Of a stretch of DNA of 64,000 nt, positions 9,046 through 17,555 are shown piece after piece. The position numbers were made by a program, and so were the translations under genes. A model generated the notes under the pieces. The model did not search any database. It was not told the origin of the DNA and was given only the letters and a program-made list of their open reading frames with translations. This stretch comes from Streptococcus uberis (GTDB lineage: Bacteria > Bacillota > Bacilli > Lactobacillales > Streptococcaceae), in contig NZ_JRQN01000008.1 of assembly GCF_000785785.1 (NCBI RefSeq), forward strand, positions 29,280 through 93,279, written 5' to 3'. Each line of letters begins with the position of its first letter. Within the stretch, counting starts at the first letter, position 1.

Positions 9046-9981
9046 ATGATTTCAACTGCAACAAAAATTGCCAACTTTGAATTTGCTAACTGCTTAATGA
9101 ATGCCGCCGGTGTCTATTGCATGACCAAAAAAGAATTGCTCACAATTGAGCACTCTCAAGCCGGCTCATTTGTAACTAAAACGGGTACCTTAGAAAAAAG
9201 AGAGGGCAACCCCGAGCCACGCTATGCAGTAACTGAATTCGGTTCAATTAATTCTATGGGATTACCAAACTTAGGGTTTCATTATTATTTAGATTTCCTG
9301 ATTGAATTGTCAAAAGATTCAACTAGCAAAAATCATTTTCTATCTGTAGTCGGAGTATCACCTGAAGATACTCACACCATCTTAAAAGCTATCCAGGAAT
9401 CAGATTATCAAGGCTTGGTTGAATTGAACTTATCTTGTCCAAATGTTCCTGGAAAACCTCAAATTGCTTACGATTTTGAAACCACCTCACAATTATTAGC
9501 AGAAATCTTCTCCTACTTCACTAAACCACTTGGAGTAAAATTACCACCTTATTTTGACATTGTACATTTTGATCAAGCAGCTGAAGTCTTTAACCAGTTC
9601 CCTATAAAATTTGTTAACTGCGTTAATTCGATTGGAAACGGCCTTGTAATTGACGATGAAAGGGTTATTATAAAGCCTAAAAATGGTTTTGGTGGTATTG
9701 GTGGAGATTACATAAAACCAACTGCTTTAGCCAATGTACATGCTTTTTATCAACGACTAAACCCGTCTATACAAATTGTTGGCACAGGAGGAGTGAAATC
9801 CGGGCGAGATGCATTTGAACATATTCTTTGTGGCGCGAGTATGGTTCAAATCGGCACTGCTTTACAAGAAGAAGGACCTGAAATTTTTGAACGTATAACT
9901 GAAGAATTGAAAGAAATAATGAAAGAAAAAGGCTATCAAAGCTTAGATGATTTTCATGGAAAACTCAATTATATCAACTAG
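9046..9981 (+). CDS. pyrDA: Dihydroorotate dehydrogenase, class 1A (fumarate)
   Basis: Cytosolic flavoenzyme of UMP synthesis that oxidises dihydroorotate to orotate with fumarate as acceptor. The 311-residue protein starts at the ATG at 9046, six bases after GGAGG. An upstream in-frame TTG at 9034 overlaps that site and is rejected. Class 1A features visible are [13 protein letters not shown], the FMN-contacting [10 protein letters not shown], the catalytic loop [13 protein letters not shown] with its cysteine (about 129-141), and the phosphate-binding [15 protein letters not shown] near 245-260. It is one of the few plus-strand genes and is not in a pyrimidine operon here. Confidence 0.95.
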   Translation: MISTATKIANFEFANCLMNAAGVYCMTKKELLTIEHSQAGSFVTKTGTLEKREGNPEPRYAVTEFGSINSMGLPNLGFHYYLDFLIELSKDSTSKNHFLSVVGVSPEDTHTILKAIQESDYQGLVELNLSCPNVPGKPQIAYDFETTSQLLAEIFSYFTKPLGVKLPPYFDIVHFDQAAEVFNQFPIKFVNCVNSIGNGLVIDDERVIIKPKNGFGGIGGDYIKPTALANVHAFYQRLNPSIQIVGTGGVKSGRDAFEHILCGASMVQIGTALQEEGPEIFERITEELKEIMKEKGYQSLDDFHGKLNYIN

Positions 9982-10096
9982 ATCAAGTTTAGAAGTTTTT
10001 TGAAACTTAGTCTAAAAAGTAAGGCATTACATATCCGGGAGAAATAAGGGTTTGTACTGTGAAACTATTGCTCTAGAGTTCTTTTCTATGTAGTAA

Positions 10097-10127
10097 AAAT
10101 GGCTGATATACTTATTGTCAGCCATTT
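10097..10127 (-). terminator. Hairpin in the pyrD / small-ORF intergenic region
   Basis: AAATGGCTGA (10097-10106) pairs exactly with TCAGCCATTT (10118-10127). A run of Ts follows on the minus strand but not on the plus strand, so it would stop leftward transcription. A second small hairpin, AGAATTAGT/ACTAATTCT, sits at 10143-10167. Confidence 0.55.
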
Positions 10128-10146
10128 CCGGAAAATTTTGGCAGAA

Positions 10147-10281
10147 TTAGTTCAATGGACTAATTCTTTGTGATCCTTGAAATAAAAAGCGAGGGTCTAA
10201 AATTTTAACAATGGAATTCCAAAGGAAGTCCCCTGTATCCAGACCACCAAGAAAAGTGAAGACAAATGACTTTGTCTTCAC
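10147..10281 (-). other. 44-codon protein-like reading frame inside the intergenic region
   Basis: A frame from GTG at 10281 to TAA at 10147-10149 reads as a plausible peptide rather than random sequence: GGLDTGDFLWNSIVK in the middle and LDPRFLFQGSQ toward the end. There is no recognisable ribosome site, and the frame begins inside a hairpin repeat. I do not recognise the peptide. It may be a real small protein, a fragment of a lost gene, or simply the translation of an interspersed repeat. I list it as open sequence, not as a confirmed gene. The 307-base gap between pyrD and the next gene holds only this and the hairpins. Confidence 0.3.
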
Positions 10282-10305
10282 TCTGAGACTACTTAAAGTA
10301 GTCTC
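10256..10305 (-). repeat. Double-hairpin repeat, copy A
   Basis: Read on the minus strand: a palindrome (10285-10305, GAGACTACTT / AAGTAGTCTC) is followed by CTCAGAGTGAAGACAAAGT and then by a second perfect hairpin, GTGAAGACAAA / TTTGTCTTCAC (10256-10266 and 10271-10281). The same 19 bases, also directly after a palindrome, recur at 63938-63956 on the plus strand. This copy covers the stop codon of the 60-residue gene and probably terminates it. Confidence 0.6.
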
Positions 10306-10471
10306 TTTTATATTTAGTCGACTCATCTAATTGTGAATCATCACTTAGTTCAACTATATCATCATTATTTTTTGGCTTTCCTTTTATAAAATAAATATCT
10401 GATAATTTAATAAGAGCAACAATTTTGACAATTGAAAAAAGAGCTAAACCAATTAAAGCAAGTTCAAACAT
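10289..10471 (-). CDS. Small membrane protein of unknown function
   Basis: A 60-residue protein with one strongly hydrophobic N-terminal helix (about residues 2-23, ELALIGLALFSIVKIVALIK) and a charged tail rich in Asp, Lys and Ser. I do not recognise a family. It looks real because GAGGTGATAGT precedes the ATG at good spacing and a well-formed promoter lies just upstream. The gene lies 67 bases downstream of the pmtA ATPase in the same direction, but its own promoter suggests independent control. Its stop codon lies inside a hairpin of the repeat at 10256-10305. A role in metal stress alongside pmtA is possible but only guilt by association. Confidence 0.6.
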   Translation of the reverse strand: MFELALIGLALFSIVKIVALIKLSDIYFIKGKPKNNDDIVELSDDSQLDESTKYKRDYFK

Positions 10472-10501
10472 ACTATCACCTCTAATAAATCTCGTAGTAA
10501 T

Positions 10502-10530
10502 AGTATAACCGCTTTCACACTAAGTTTCAA
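10502..10530 (-). promoter_or_regulatory. Promoter of the 60-residue membrane protein, with cre-like box
   Basis: On the minus strand TTGAAA (10525-10530) and TATACT (10502-10507) are 17 bases apart. Between and over the -10 lies TGAAAGCGGTTATA (10504-10517), one mismatch from the catabolite-responsive element pattern TGNAANCGNNNNCA. CcpA control is therefore possible but unproven. Confidence 0.5.
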
Positions 10531-10538
10531 GTTTGATA

Positions 10539-12392
10539 TTATTTAAAGCCTAATAGTCGCATACCATTTAAGATAACCAAAATAGTCGACCCTTCATGAC
10601 CTACAACTCCTAAAGGCAATGTCACCACTTGGAAAACGTTGGCTAAAATTAAAATACTAATGATAGAAAGAGCAAAGATAATATTTGTTTTAACAATTCC
10701 CTTCATTTTTCTTGATAATTTGATTGAGAACGGAATTTTTGTTAAATCATCCATAATTACACTATCAGCGCTTTCCATTGCGATGTCAGTTCCTGATCCA
10801 ATTGCATAAGAAACGTCTGCTTGTGCAAGTGCAGGTGCATCATTTATCCCATCACCCACCATTGCTACAAAACCGTATTTTTCCTTAACGTCGTTAATAC
10901 GAGTTACTTTATCTTGCGGCATACAGTTAGCAACAACATCATCAATACCTAATTTTTCAGCAACATATTTTGCTGTTTTCTCTTGATCCCCTGTTAACAT
11001 AATAGTTTTAATCCCCATATCACGTAACATCTTAATAGCTTGACGAGATTCTTCTTTAATATCATCTAATAAAGCATAGTAAGCAACAAGCTCTGTTCCT
11101 TGACTTACATAAACTAAAGTTTTTCCTTGTCCTTCTAACTTTTCAATGTCAGCTTCTAAATGATTAATATGAGCAACAACCTCTAAGATAAATGATTTTT
11201 TGCCAATTCTCCATTCTTTTCCTTGATAATTAAAGATAAACCCTTTACCAGAAATTTCATGACTTTCTTCCAAAGTAAGGCGTTGACTTTCTTTTGTATA
11301 TTCCTGTAATGCTTTAGAAATTGGATGACTAGATGCTTCTTCTGCTGTTTTTACCAGAGCGTCAATAACTAGCTTATCACCTTCATAATGACTATCAACC
11401 ACTGAAGGTTTGCCTTGCGTTAATGTCCCCGTTTTATCCAACACGACTGCTTTAATATCACTCATATTGTCAATGATATCTCCACCTTTAATAATTAATC
11501 CTTTTCGCGCTGCTCTACTAATGGCCGACAGACTGGCAGGTGAGGATGAGGCAATTAATGCACACGGAGAAGCAACTGTTAGAAGTATCATTCCTCTATA
11601 AAATGCTGTTAGCCAATCCCATCCTAAAAGGAAATGACAACAAAGAATAAAGAATGGTACTAATAGTAACACAAATTTCACATAGGCATCTTCCAAATTT
11701 TCAATGAAAGTAGCCGTTTTACTTTTTTGAGTTTGTGCAGATTCCACTAAATTGACAATTTTTGCAAATAATGTATCTTCATTTTCAACTGTCACTAACA
11801 TATCAATGGTTTGCCCTTCATTAATAGTCCCACCTATTAATGCTTGACCTTTTTCTTTATCAACTGTAATTGACTCACCAGTTACCATTGATTCATCAAA
11901 TTGACCAAATGGGCTAAGTAATTCACCGTCAATTGGTACCGATTCACCTTTACGTACCTGAAGTCTATCACCAACATGCAATTGCTTTGTTTCAACTTCA
12001 ATTATTTCATCTGAATTATCATAACGACGCGCTGTATCAGGTGTCAAATTCATCAAAGCTGAGATGGAATCTCTACTTTTCTCCAAAGCCATCTCTTCAA
12101 GTGTACTTGAAAGTGAGAAGATAAAGATAAGCAAGGCCCCCTCTAGCCAATAGCCAATAATTCCTGCACCAACAGCAGCCAATATCATTAAAACATCTAC
12201 AGAAAGATGCTTATTTTGAATTAAATCTAATAGCCCTTCCTTTGCTGATTTATAACCCCCAATTACAAATCCAGCAATAAAAAATCCAACTCCTAGCTGT
12301 GGATGCTGTCCAAGCAATGGTAAACCAATTAAAATTAATAGTAAACACGTTAATGTTTCCAATAAATGAATATGTTCTTTAATCCAAGTCAT
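10539..12392 (-). CDS. pmtA: P1B-4-type metal efflux ATPase (PmtA-like, probable Fe(II) exporter)
   Basis: A 617-residue heavy-metal P-type ATPase without an N-terminal metal-binding (HMA) domain. Eight helices are expected. The membrane metal site is SPC (about residue 274) instead of CPC, and the last helix region carries HEGST (about 597-601). Both are marks of the P1B-4 subgroup that exports Fe2+, Co2+ or related ions. TGES, DKTGTLT (about 317) and GDGINDAPAL are all present, so the pump should be active. Two Per boxes upstream match the PerR-regulated PmtA of S. pyogenes, which confers iron and peroxide resistance. The substrate is inferred from that match. It lies near pyrD. Confidence 0.88.
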   Translation of the reverse strand: MTWIKEHIHLLETLTCLLLILIGLPLLGQHPQLGVGFFIAGFVIGGYKSAKEGLLDLIQNKHLSVDVLMILAAVGAGIIGYWLEGALLIFIFSLSSTLEEMALEKSRDSISALMNLTPDTARRYDNSDEIIEVETKQLHVGDRLQVRKGESVPIDGELLSPFGQFDESMVTGESITVDKEKGQALIGGTINEGQTIDMLVTVENEDTLFAKIVNLVESAQTQKSKTATFIENLEDAYVKFVLLLVPFFILCCHFLLGWDWLTAFYRGMILLTVASPCALIASSSPASLSAISRAARKGLIIKGGDIIDNMSDIKAVVLDKTGTLTQGKPSVVDSHYEGDKLVIDALVKTAEEASSHPISKALQEYTKESQRLTLEESHEISGKGFIFNYQGKEWRIGKKSFILEVVAHINHLEADIEKLEGQGKTLVYVSQGTELVAYYALLDDIKEESRQAIKMLRDMGIKTIMLTGDQEKTAKYVAEKLGIDDVVANCMPQDKVTRINDVKEKYGFVAMVGDGINDAPALAQADVSYAIGSGTDIAMESADSVIMDDLTKIPFSIKLSRKMKGIVKTNIIFALSIISILILANVFQVVTLPLGVVGHEGSTILVILNGMRLLGFK

Positions 12393-12458
12393 GATGTTCC
12401 CTCCAAGTAAAACACGTTTAAAAATTGTCTTTATTTTTAAATTTTATTATCTACTTTA

Positions 12459-12487
12459 ATTATAATCGTTCTAAATAAAAAAGTCAA
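12459..12487 (-). promoter_or_regulatory. pmtA promoter
   Basis: On the minus strand TTGACT (12482-12487) and TATAAT (12459-12464) are exactly 17 bases apart, a near-consensus promoter 67 bases upstream of the pmtA start. One Per box overlaps the -10 and spacer, and the second lies just upstream of the -35, a layout suited to repression. Confidence 0.8.
12460..12474. promoter_or_regulatory. Per box 1 (PerR operator), over the pmtA -10
   Basis: TTATAATCGTTCTAA matches the Per-box consensus TTANAATNATTNTAA at every fixed position but one. It overlaps the -10 hexamer of the pmtA promoter. PerR is a peroxide-sensing Fur-family repressor. Binding here is inferred from sequence. Confidence 0.72.
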
Positions 12488-12492
12488 TTAAT

Positions 12493-12507
12493 TTAGAATC
12501 ATTCTAA
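12493..12507. promoter_or_regulatory. Per box 2 (PerR operator), upstream of the pmtA -35
   Basis: TTAGAATCATTCTAA matches the Per-box consensus at every fixed position and is a perfect inverted repeat. It lies five bases upstream of the -35. Its centre is 33 bases from that of Per box 1, about three helical turns, so both sites face the same side of the DNA. Confidence 0.82.
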
Positions 12508-12609
12508 ATAAACTTAACCAGCTAAGGAAGTCATTTAGCTTGGATTATCTTAAAAACACAGTAACTTAATGAAATGGATTGTTAATAAGTTTTGCCTCCA
12601 AGACACATA

Positions 12610-12655
12610 AAAAAGCCTATCACTCAGCTTAAAAGCTTGATATGATAGGCTTTTT
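12610..12655 (-). terminator. hup terminator
   Basis: AAAAAGCCTATCA (12610-12622) and TGATAGGCTTTTT (12643-12655) are exact complements with a small inner AGCTT/AAGCT hairpin in the loop. It begins ten bases after the hup stop, and the minus strand ends in a T run. Confidence 0.88.
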
Positions 12656-12664
12656 AAATATTAA

Positions 12665-12940
12665 TTATTTAACAGCGTCTTTAAGAGCTTTACCTGCTTT
12701 GAATGCAGGTACTTTAGATGCTGCAATTTCAATTTCTGCACCAGTTTGTGGGTTACGACCTTTACGAGCTGCACGTTCGCGAACTTCAAAGTTACCAAAG
12801 CCGATTAATTGAACTTTTTCACCTTCTGAAAGGAATCCTTCGATTGCAGAGAATACAGCATCTACAGCTGCTGCTGAATCTTTTTTAGTAAGTTCAGTTG
12901 CTTCTGCAACTTTTGCGATTAAATCTTGTTTGTTAGCCAT
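12665..12940 (-). CDS. hup: DNA-binding protein HU
   Basis: The 91-residue histone-like protein bends and compacts DNA as a dimer. The sequence shows the family pattern: [13 protein letters not shown] helix, [21 protein letters not shown] with the DNA-grasping beta arm (about residues 46-60) and [20 protein letters not shown]. It is normally essential in streptococci. GGAGG lies ten bases before the ATG, a clear promoter lies at 12990-13018, and a strong terminator follows, so it is monocistronic. Confidence 0.97.
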   Translation of the reverse strand: MANKQDLIAKVAEATELTKKDSAAAVDAVFSAIEGFLSEGEKVQLIGFGNFEVRERAARKGRNPQTGAEIEIAASKVPAFKAGKALKDAVK

Positions 12941-12989
12941 TTAACAAATCCTCCAATTAATTAATAAGCAATATGCTTTAACAATACTT

Positions 12990-13018
12990 ATGATATCTAA
13001 AAAAAGCTTTCAGGTCAA
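12990..13018 (-). promoter_or_regulatory. hup promoter
   Basis: On the minus strand TTGACC (13013-13018) and TATCAT (12990-12995) are separated by 17 bases, upstream of hup. The untranslated leader is about 45 bases. Confidence 0.7.
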
Positions 13019-13032
13019 GTATTTAACGTTAT

Positions 13033-13638
13033 TTAAGCTTTTTTCTTATAAATATCGAAAGTAATTTGATTATTAATTAAATCCACTTTTTTTGCCTTTA
13101 AATAAATACCAGCACCATTTTTTATTTCTTGTAAGTTGACAATAATTGAAGATTTTTTACTATTTACAGTTACAAAGCTCGGTAGTTTATAAGTAGATTT
13201 AATATACTGGAGTACTTCTGACTCTGGTAACGGTAATGTCCCCGCAGAAATTGAAGAAACTTGTAGTTGTAAACTCCCATCTTCTAAAGCAATTGGTTGA
13301 AAATAAATATAAAGAGGAACTTCATAGCCTAGAAATTGATATTTGCCTTCAAAGATGATTGCTGAAGAGGTTGTGTAGATTTTATAGATCAAATCTTTTT
13401 TTTGATAATCTTGTAAGTAACTTGCTACAGTTTTATTAATTTGACTTCGATTTGTCGAAATCGTTCCAACCTTAACAGAGTTGGAAACTGTAGAAACAAG
13501 CTTTTGAGAATTTGGCTCTCTGACTTGAATCAGCCTACTTCCAATGACTAAAACAAGCGCAAAGTTAAAAGCTATTAAGAATAGACATGCTAACTTCCAT
13601 TTGTTTTTTAGTTTTTTCGTTGTTTCACTTCTTTTCAT
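13033..13638 (-). CDS. ypmS: YpmS family protein (DUF2140)
   Basis: A 201-residue protein with a basic N-terminus, one membrane helix (about residues 15-36) and an extracellular domain typical of YpmS/DUF2140. Features include the conserved QINKTVASYLQDYQ helix and the pair YQFLGYEVPLYIYFQP and LPLPESEVLQYI. The function is unknown. Its genetic partner is usually the SGNH hydrolase gene directly upstream, which overlaps it by 14 bases here, so the two proteins may work on the same envelope substrate. I chose the ATG at 13638. An earlier in-frame start at 13665 lies deeper inside the neighbouring gene. Confidence 0.82.
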   Translation of the reverse strand: MKRSETTKKLKNKWKLACLFLIAFNFALVLVIGSRLIQVREPNSQKLVSTVSNSVKVGTISTNRSQINKTVASYLQDYQKKDLIYKIYTTSSAIIFEGKYQFLGYEVPLYIYFQPIALEDGSLQLQVSSISAGTLPLPESEVLQYIKSTYKLPSFVTVNSKKSSIIVNLQEIKNGAGIYLKAKKVDLINNQITFDIYKKKA

Positions 13639-14458
13639 GTTTTTTAATCGTCTCCAATACTGCATCTGACATTATTTGGTAACCAATATTATTCGGATGG
13701 AAATGATCTTGATTAAATAAGGCATCATTAACCACTCGAGTTTGATCCCCGGTCGATTGGACTATTCCTTCTTGTCCATTAATTCCTTTATACAAACGAT
13801 TGTTGATGGGAACAAAATAGACACCCTTATAACTATCTGTAACCTCTTTTGTTTTACTATTCCAATTATCAATCACATCTTGCATTTCAGTTAATTCAGG
13901 AAAGTTAAGATAGAAAGGATTATAAATTCCCAAAATATAAATTTGGAGAGTTTTATTATCTTTACGCGCTAGCTTAATAATTTCTTTCAGGCGCACCTGA
14001 TAATCCTCCCCTGGACCATCAAAACTTGATAATTTTAAATGCGCTAACTGTTTTCTAATAACAGCCATGACATCGTTTCCACCAACTGTTATCGTTAATA
14101 AGTTCGCCTTTTTAAGATCATTTTTCAAGGCTCTGTCTGATCGCATCCGCTGCAAAATTTGCTTACTAGTGTTACCTGACACCCCATAGTTTTGAGAAGA
14201 TACGTCTGCTGACTTAAGGTCGCCCAGATCATTAGCTAATAGTGGAACAAAGCCACCTTGTCCGGTAGAATCCCCAACACCTTCTGTCAAAGAGTCCCCT
14301 AGAGCAACATAATGATAAGTGTGAGACTTTATTTGTAAGTAATCACTCTTTTTTATCTGAGCATCTGAATTTGGAATAACCCAATTCAATAGTAGCATAC
14401 TCAAAATCAGACAAAGTGCAAAAAAAACAATATCTTTAAAAAACTGTCTTTTATTCAT
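13625..14458 (-). CDS. SGNH/GDSL-type lipase or acylhydrolase (YpmR-like), membrane-anchored
   Basis: A 277-residue protein with an N-terminal membrane helix (about residues 8-27) and an extracellular SGNH hydrolase domain. The four blocks are visible: ALGDSLTEG with the nucleophile serine (about 55), the block II glycine in YGVSGNT, GGND (about 126-129) and [10 protein letters not shown] with the catalytic Asp and His (about 253-262). Such enzymes remove acyl groups from lipids, peptidoglycan or carbohydrates. The substrate is not clear. It overlaps degV upstream by eight bases and ypmS downstream by 14 bases, forming a tight three-gene operon. Confidence 0.87.
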   Translation of the reverse strand: MNKRQFFKDIVFFALCLILSMLLLNWVIPNSDAQIKKSDYLQIKSHTYHYVALGDSLTEGVGDSTGQGGFVPLLANDLGDLKSADVSSQNYGVSGNTSKQILQRMRSDRALKNDLKKANLLTITVGGNDVMAVIRKQLAHLKLSSFDGPGEDYQVRLKEIIKLARKDNKTLQIYILGIYNPFYLNFPELTEMQDVIDNWNSKTKEVTDSYKGVYFVPINNRLYKGINGQEGIVQSTGDQTRVVNDALFNQDHFHPNNIGYQIMSDAVLETIKKHEKK

Positions 14459-15290
14459 ATTTAATCATTACGGCAAATGCGCCCTCTCCTGTATGCGTCT
14501 GAATAATAGAGCCTGTTTCTAGGAATGAAATAGGGCCACTATAGTAGTCTCTAATAATATTTCTTAAATGATTTGCTAAACCTTGATCACCTGCATATGA
14601 AATACCTAGCTCTGCAATAACCTTATCTTTAGTGTCACTCATATAGGTTTCTAACCATTTATTAAAGGTCTTATTACCACGACCTTTTGCCACGGTTTTA
14701 AGTTCAGCATTTTGTAATTCCATTAAGACTCTCATATTAAGTAGTGTAGAAATTAATCCAGTTACTCGGCCAATTCGTCCACCCTTGACCAAATTTTCAA
14801 GAGTTGACACACCAATAAATAGTTTTGTTTTCTCCTTAGTCTCTTGAATCTTTGTCAAAATATCAACTACTGAAGCACCCTCACTAGCTAACTTTGCTGC
14901 TTCCTCAACTTGGAATTTCATTCCTTGATCGGTAAAGCCAGAATCAATAATATGGCAATGAGCACCAGCTAATTCAGCTCCCTGACGTGACGCTTCAATG
15001 GTCCCGGACAAAGCTGGAGTAAGGTGAATTGCGATTATTTCATTATAGCCCTGCTCTATAAACTCTTTATAATATTCTGCAAAGAGACCAACTGGTGGCT
15101 GACTCGTTTTAGGAAGCTCCTTACTATTTTTCATTAATTTCAGAAACTGACCTTCTTCTTTCAGATCATTATCTGAATATAATTTCCCATCAACCATAAC
15201 AGATAATGGCACGACAGTAATATCATATTTTTCAATTAACTCTTTTTCAATTGTAATAGATGAATCTGTTAGAATTTTTATCTTTTCCAT
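14451..15290 (-). CDS. DegV family fatty-acid-binding protein
   Basis: A 279-residue DegV protein. The family binds a single fatty acid and in Gram-positive bacteria feeds it to fatty acid kinase. Visible motifs are [10 protein letters not shown] at the start, [10 protein letters not shown] (about 75-84), [14 protein letters not shown] (about 99-112) and the loop [13 protein letters not shown] (about 177-189). The frame extends to 15338, but the promoter-like TATAAT at about 15324-15329 lies within that extension. I therefore place the start at the ATG at 15290, although its ribosome site is weak. It is the first gene of the degV-SGNH-ypmS run. Confidence 0.87.
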   Translation of the reverse strand: MEKIKILTDSSITIEKELIEKYDITVVPLSVMVDGKLYSDNDLKEEGQFLKLMKNSKELPKTSQPPVGLFAEYYKEFIEQGYNEIIAIHLTPALSGTIEASRQGAELAGAHCHIIDSGFTDQGMKFQVEEAAKLASEGASVVDILTKIQETKEKTKLFIGVSTLENLVKGGRIGRVTGLISTLLNMRVLMELQNAELKTVAKGRGNKTFNKWLETYMSDTKDKVIAELGISYAGDQGLANHLRNIIRDYYSGPISFLETGSIIQTHTGEGAFAVMIKYE

Positions 15291-15376
15291 GTATAAGTTC
15301 CGTTCTTTCACTTGACTTTTATCATTATATTTTAACATTGATTGTGCAAAAAATCAAAATTGGCAATCCACTCAAA

Positions 15377-15401
15377 AAGAGACGCGATTAAGCTGTCTCT
15401 T
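15377..15401 (-). terminator. recN terminator
   Basis: AAGAGAC (15377-15383) and GTCTCTT (15395-15401) form a stem followed by Ts on the minus strand, just after the recN stop. It separates the long argR/recN cluster from degV. Confidence 0.75.
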
Positions 15402-15407
15402 ACTGAA

Positions 15408-17069
15408 TTATGGCTTAATTAATAAATCTCTTGCCTGTTCTCGTGCCGTCTCAGTGATTTCATTTGCTGCTATCATATTAGCAATTTCTTCAACCCTTTG
15501 CTCATAGGTTAACAGACTAACTGTTGAAACAGTCGTGTCTTCCTTACTTTCTTTAGAAATAAAAAATTGATAGTCAGCAATAGCAATAACTTGCGGTAAA
15601 TGCGAAATAGCAAGAACTTGTCCATGTTGACCAATTTTGTGAATCTTTCTAGCAATTGCTTGAGCTACACGACCTGATACGCCTGTATCAACCTCATCAA
15701 AGACAATACTAGTTTTATCTTCACGTTTTGATACTGCTGATTTGATAGCCAACATCAATCGGGATAATTCCCCACCTGATGCGACTTTAACTAATGGCTT
15801 AAAACCTTCCCCTGGGTTGGTTGAAATGTAAAATTCCACGGATTGATTTCCTTGAGAATTGAATTTAGAGGTTTCAAAACTAACTTGAAAATCTGCTTTC
15901 TCCATGTATAAATCTTTTAACTCTGCTTTAATATCAGCTTCCAATTGCTGAGCTAGCTTTTGTCTTTCTTCACTTAATTGATTTGCCTTTGTAACCAGCT
16001 CTTTCTCTAACGTTTTTAAGGTAGAATCAGTTACACTAGATGACTGAGTAGAACCTGTTAAGAGTTGATACTCTCTTTGAATATTATCATAATAATCTAG
16101 TAAGTCGTCAACAGAACCACCATATTTTCGAGTTAAACTATCAATTAGTGTTAGCCTACTCTCTATTTCCATGAGGCGAGCTCCATTAAAATCAAGAGAA
16201 TCAACAGTATCTGACAGTTCTTTGGTGACATCTTCAAGAATATAGTATGCCTCAGAGATACTTGTTGAGAGCTTTTGATACTGAGTATCAAAAGACTCAA
16301 TTGCCATTAAATCATTCATAGCTGATCGGATATTGTTTAAGCTTGAAAAGTTCTCATTATCTAGCATAGCGTAACTATTTGCTAATGTATCAGCAATATT
16401 TTTATGATTTAACAACCGTTGGTACTCTTGATTAAGACTCTCATCCTCTCCTCGTTGAAGATCTACTGCCTCAATCTCGGCCAATTGGAAAGATAGCATA
16501 TCAATACGTTCTTTGTGTTCACGCTCATTTTTTTGTCTTTCAATAACCTGTTTGCGAACAGACTTGTAGTTGTTAAAAACCTCTTGATAATCATGTTTTA
16601 AAAGACTGAAATCTTGACTGCCAAATGAATCTAAAATAGCCAAGTGATGAGACGCTCTCATCAACTCTTCCTGGTCATGCTGACCATGGATATCAACTAA
16701 AAATTGTCCAACCTCTTTTAAAAACGTCACATTAACCATTTGCCCATTAATTCTACTAACACTTCGGCCATTAGCAAAAATTTCACGACGGATGATTAAC
16801 TCTTCTTGACCATCTAAACCATTTTCCTCTAAAAGTAATTGTAATTCAGCATTTTTTTCAAGAGAGAAAAACCCTTCTATTTCTGCTTTCTTTTGACCAT
16901 GTCGAATAACTTCTGTACTAGCACGCGCACCGAGCATCATATTCATTGCATCAATAATGATGGATTTACCGGCGCCTGTTTCCCCAGTTAGGACAGTCAT
17001 GCCATTTTCAAATGTCAATGAAATTTCTTCGATGATTGCAAAATTTTTGATTGAGATTTCTAATAACAT
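15408..17069 (-). CDS. recN: DNA repair protein RecN
   Basis: SMC-like ATPase that acts at double-strand breaks during recombinational repair. The 553-residue protein has the Walker A loop TGETGAGKSIIIDA (about 28-41) at one end and ABC signature VASGGELSRLMLAI plus Walker B SIVFDEVDTGVSG (about 430-475) at the other, separated by a long coiled coil. This is the expected full-length arrangement. It sits 15 bases downstream of argR, as in many Firmicutes, at the end of the xseA-xseB-ispA-tlyA-argR-recN series. Confidence 0.96.
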   Translation of the reverse strand: MLLEISIKNFAIIEEISLTFENGMTVLTGETGAGKSIIIDAMNMMLGARASTEVIRHGQKKAEIEGFFSLEKNAELQLLLEENGLDGQEELIIRREIFANGRSVSRINGQMVNVTFLKEVGQFLVDIHGQHDQEELMRASHHLAILDSFGSQDFSLLKHDYQEVFNNYKSVRKQVIERQKNEREHKERIDMLSFQLAEIEAVDLQRGEDESLNQEYQRLLNHKNIADTLANSYAMLDNENFSSLNNIRSAMNDLMAIESFDTQYQKLSTSISEAYYILEDVTKELSDTVDSLDFNGARLMEIESRLTLIDSLTRKYGGSVDDLLDYYDNIQREYQLLTGSTQSSSVTDSTLKTLEKELVTKANQLSEERQKLAQQLEADIKAELKDLYMEKADFQVSFETSKFNSQGNQSVEFYISTNPGEGFKPLVKVASGGELSRLMLAIKSAVSKREDKTSIVFDEVDTGVSGRVAQAIARKIHKIGQHGQVLAISHLPQVIAIADYQFFISKESKEDTTVSTVSLLTYEQRVEEIANMIAANEITETAREQARDLLIKP

Positions 17070-17084
17070 TCCATCTTCTTTCTA

Positions 17085-17555
17085 TTACAACTTTTCTACT
17101 CTCCACAAGTTTACTTGTTGTCGAATATGATCGGCATCAATTTCAGTATTAGCAATTAATAATATGCTGTTGTCATCAACAATGACAGAAAAAATTAATT
17201 CTGCAAAGTCTGCCACCAAGTATTTTTTTATGAGCATAGCATTGCCTGGTACTACATTAAAAAATAAGTGGCATTTTAAATCAGATCGTTTCTCAGAAAT
17301 ACTTAGAATTGTACTTTTTATTGACCTTGGTCTTTGCAGGATTTTTTTGCCACTATCTTGAGATAACCCGTAAATATAGCGCCCATTCCCAGAAGGAATT
17401 TTTACAATGCCAATCTCATTCATATCTCGTGAAATGGTAGCTTGTGTTAATTCCAGACCTTCTTCTTTCAACAATGAAAGTAAATCATGTTGCGTTTCAA
17501 TCTCATTTGTTAAGACCATTCGCTTTATTAAATCTAAACGTTCATTCTTCTTCAT
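17085..17555 (-). CDS. argR: Arginine repressor ArgR/AhrC
   Basis: A 156-residue hexameric regulator. The N-terminal winged helix (about 1-70) has the DNA-recognition segment TQATISRDMNEIGIVK. The C-terminal arginine-binding and oligomerisation domain is about 80-150, but the aspartates of the usual GTIAGDDT loop are altered: this copy reads VVPGNAMLIKKYL and VIVDDNSILLI. Streptococci often carry several ArgR-type paralogues, and this is the one linked to recN. It starts 14 bases inside the end of tlyA, so translation is probably coupled. Confidence 0.9.
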   Translation of the reverse strand: MKKNERLDLIKRMVLTNEIETQHDLLSLLKEEGLELTQATISRDMNEIGIVKIPSGNGRYIYGLSQDSGKKILQRPRSIKSTILSISEKRSDLKCHLFFNVVPGNAMLIKKYLVADFAELIFSVIVDDNSILLIANTEIDADHIRQQVNLWRVEKL

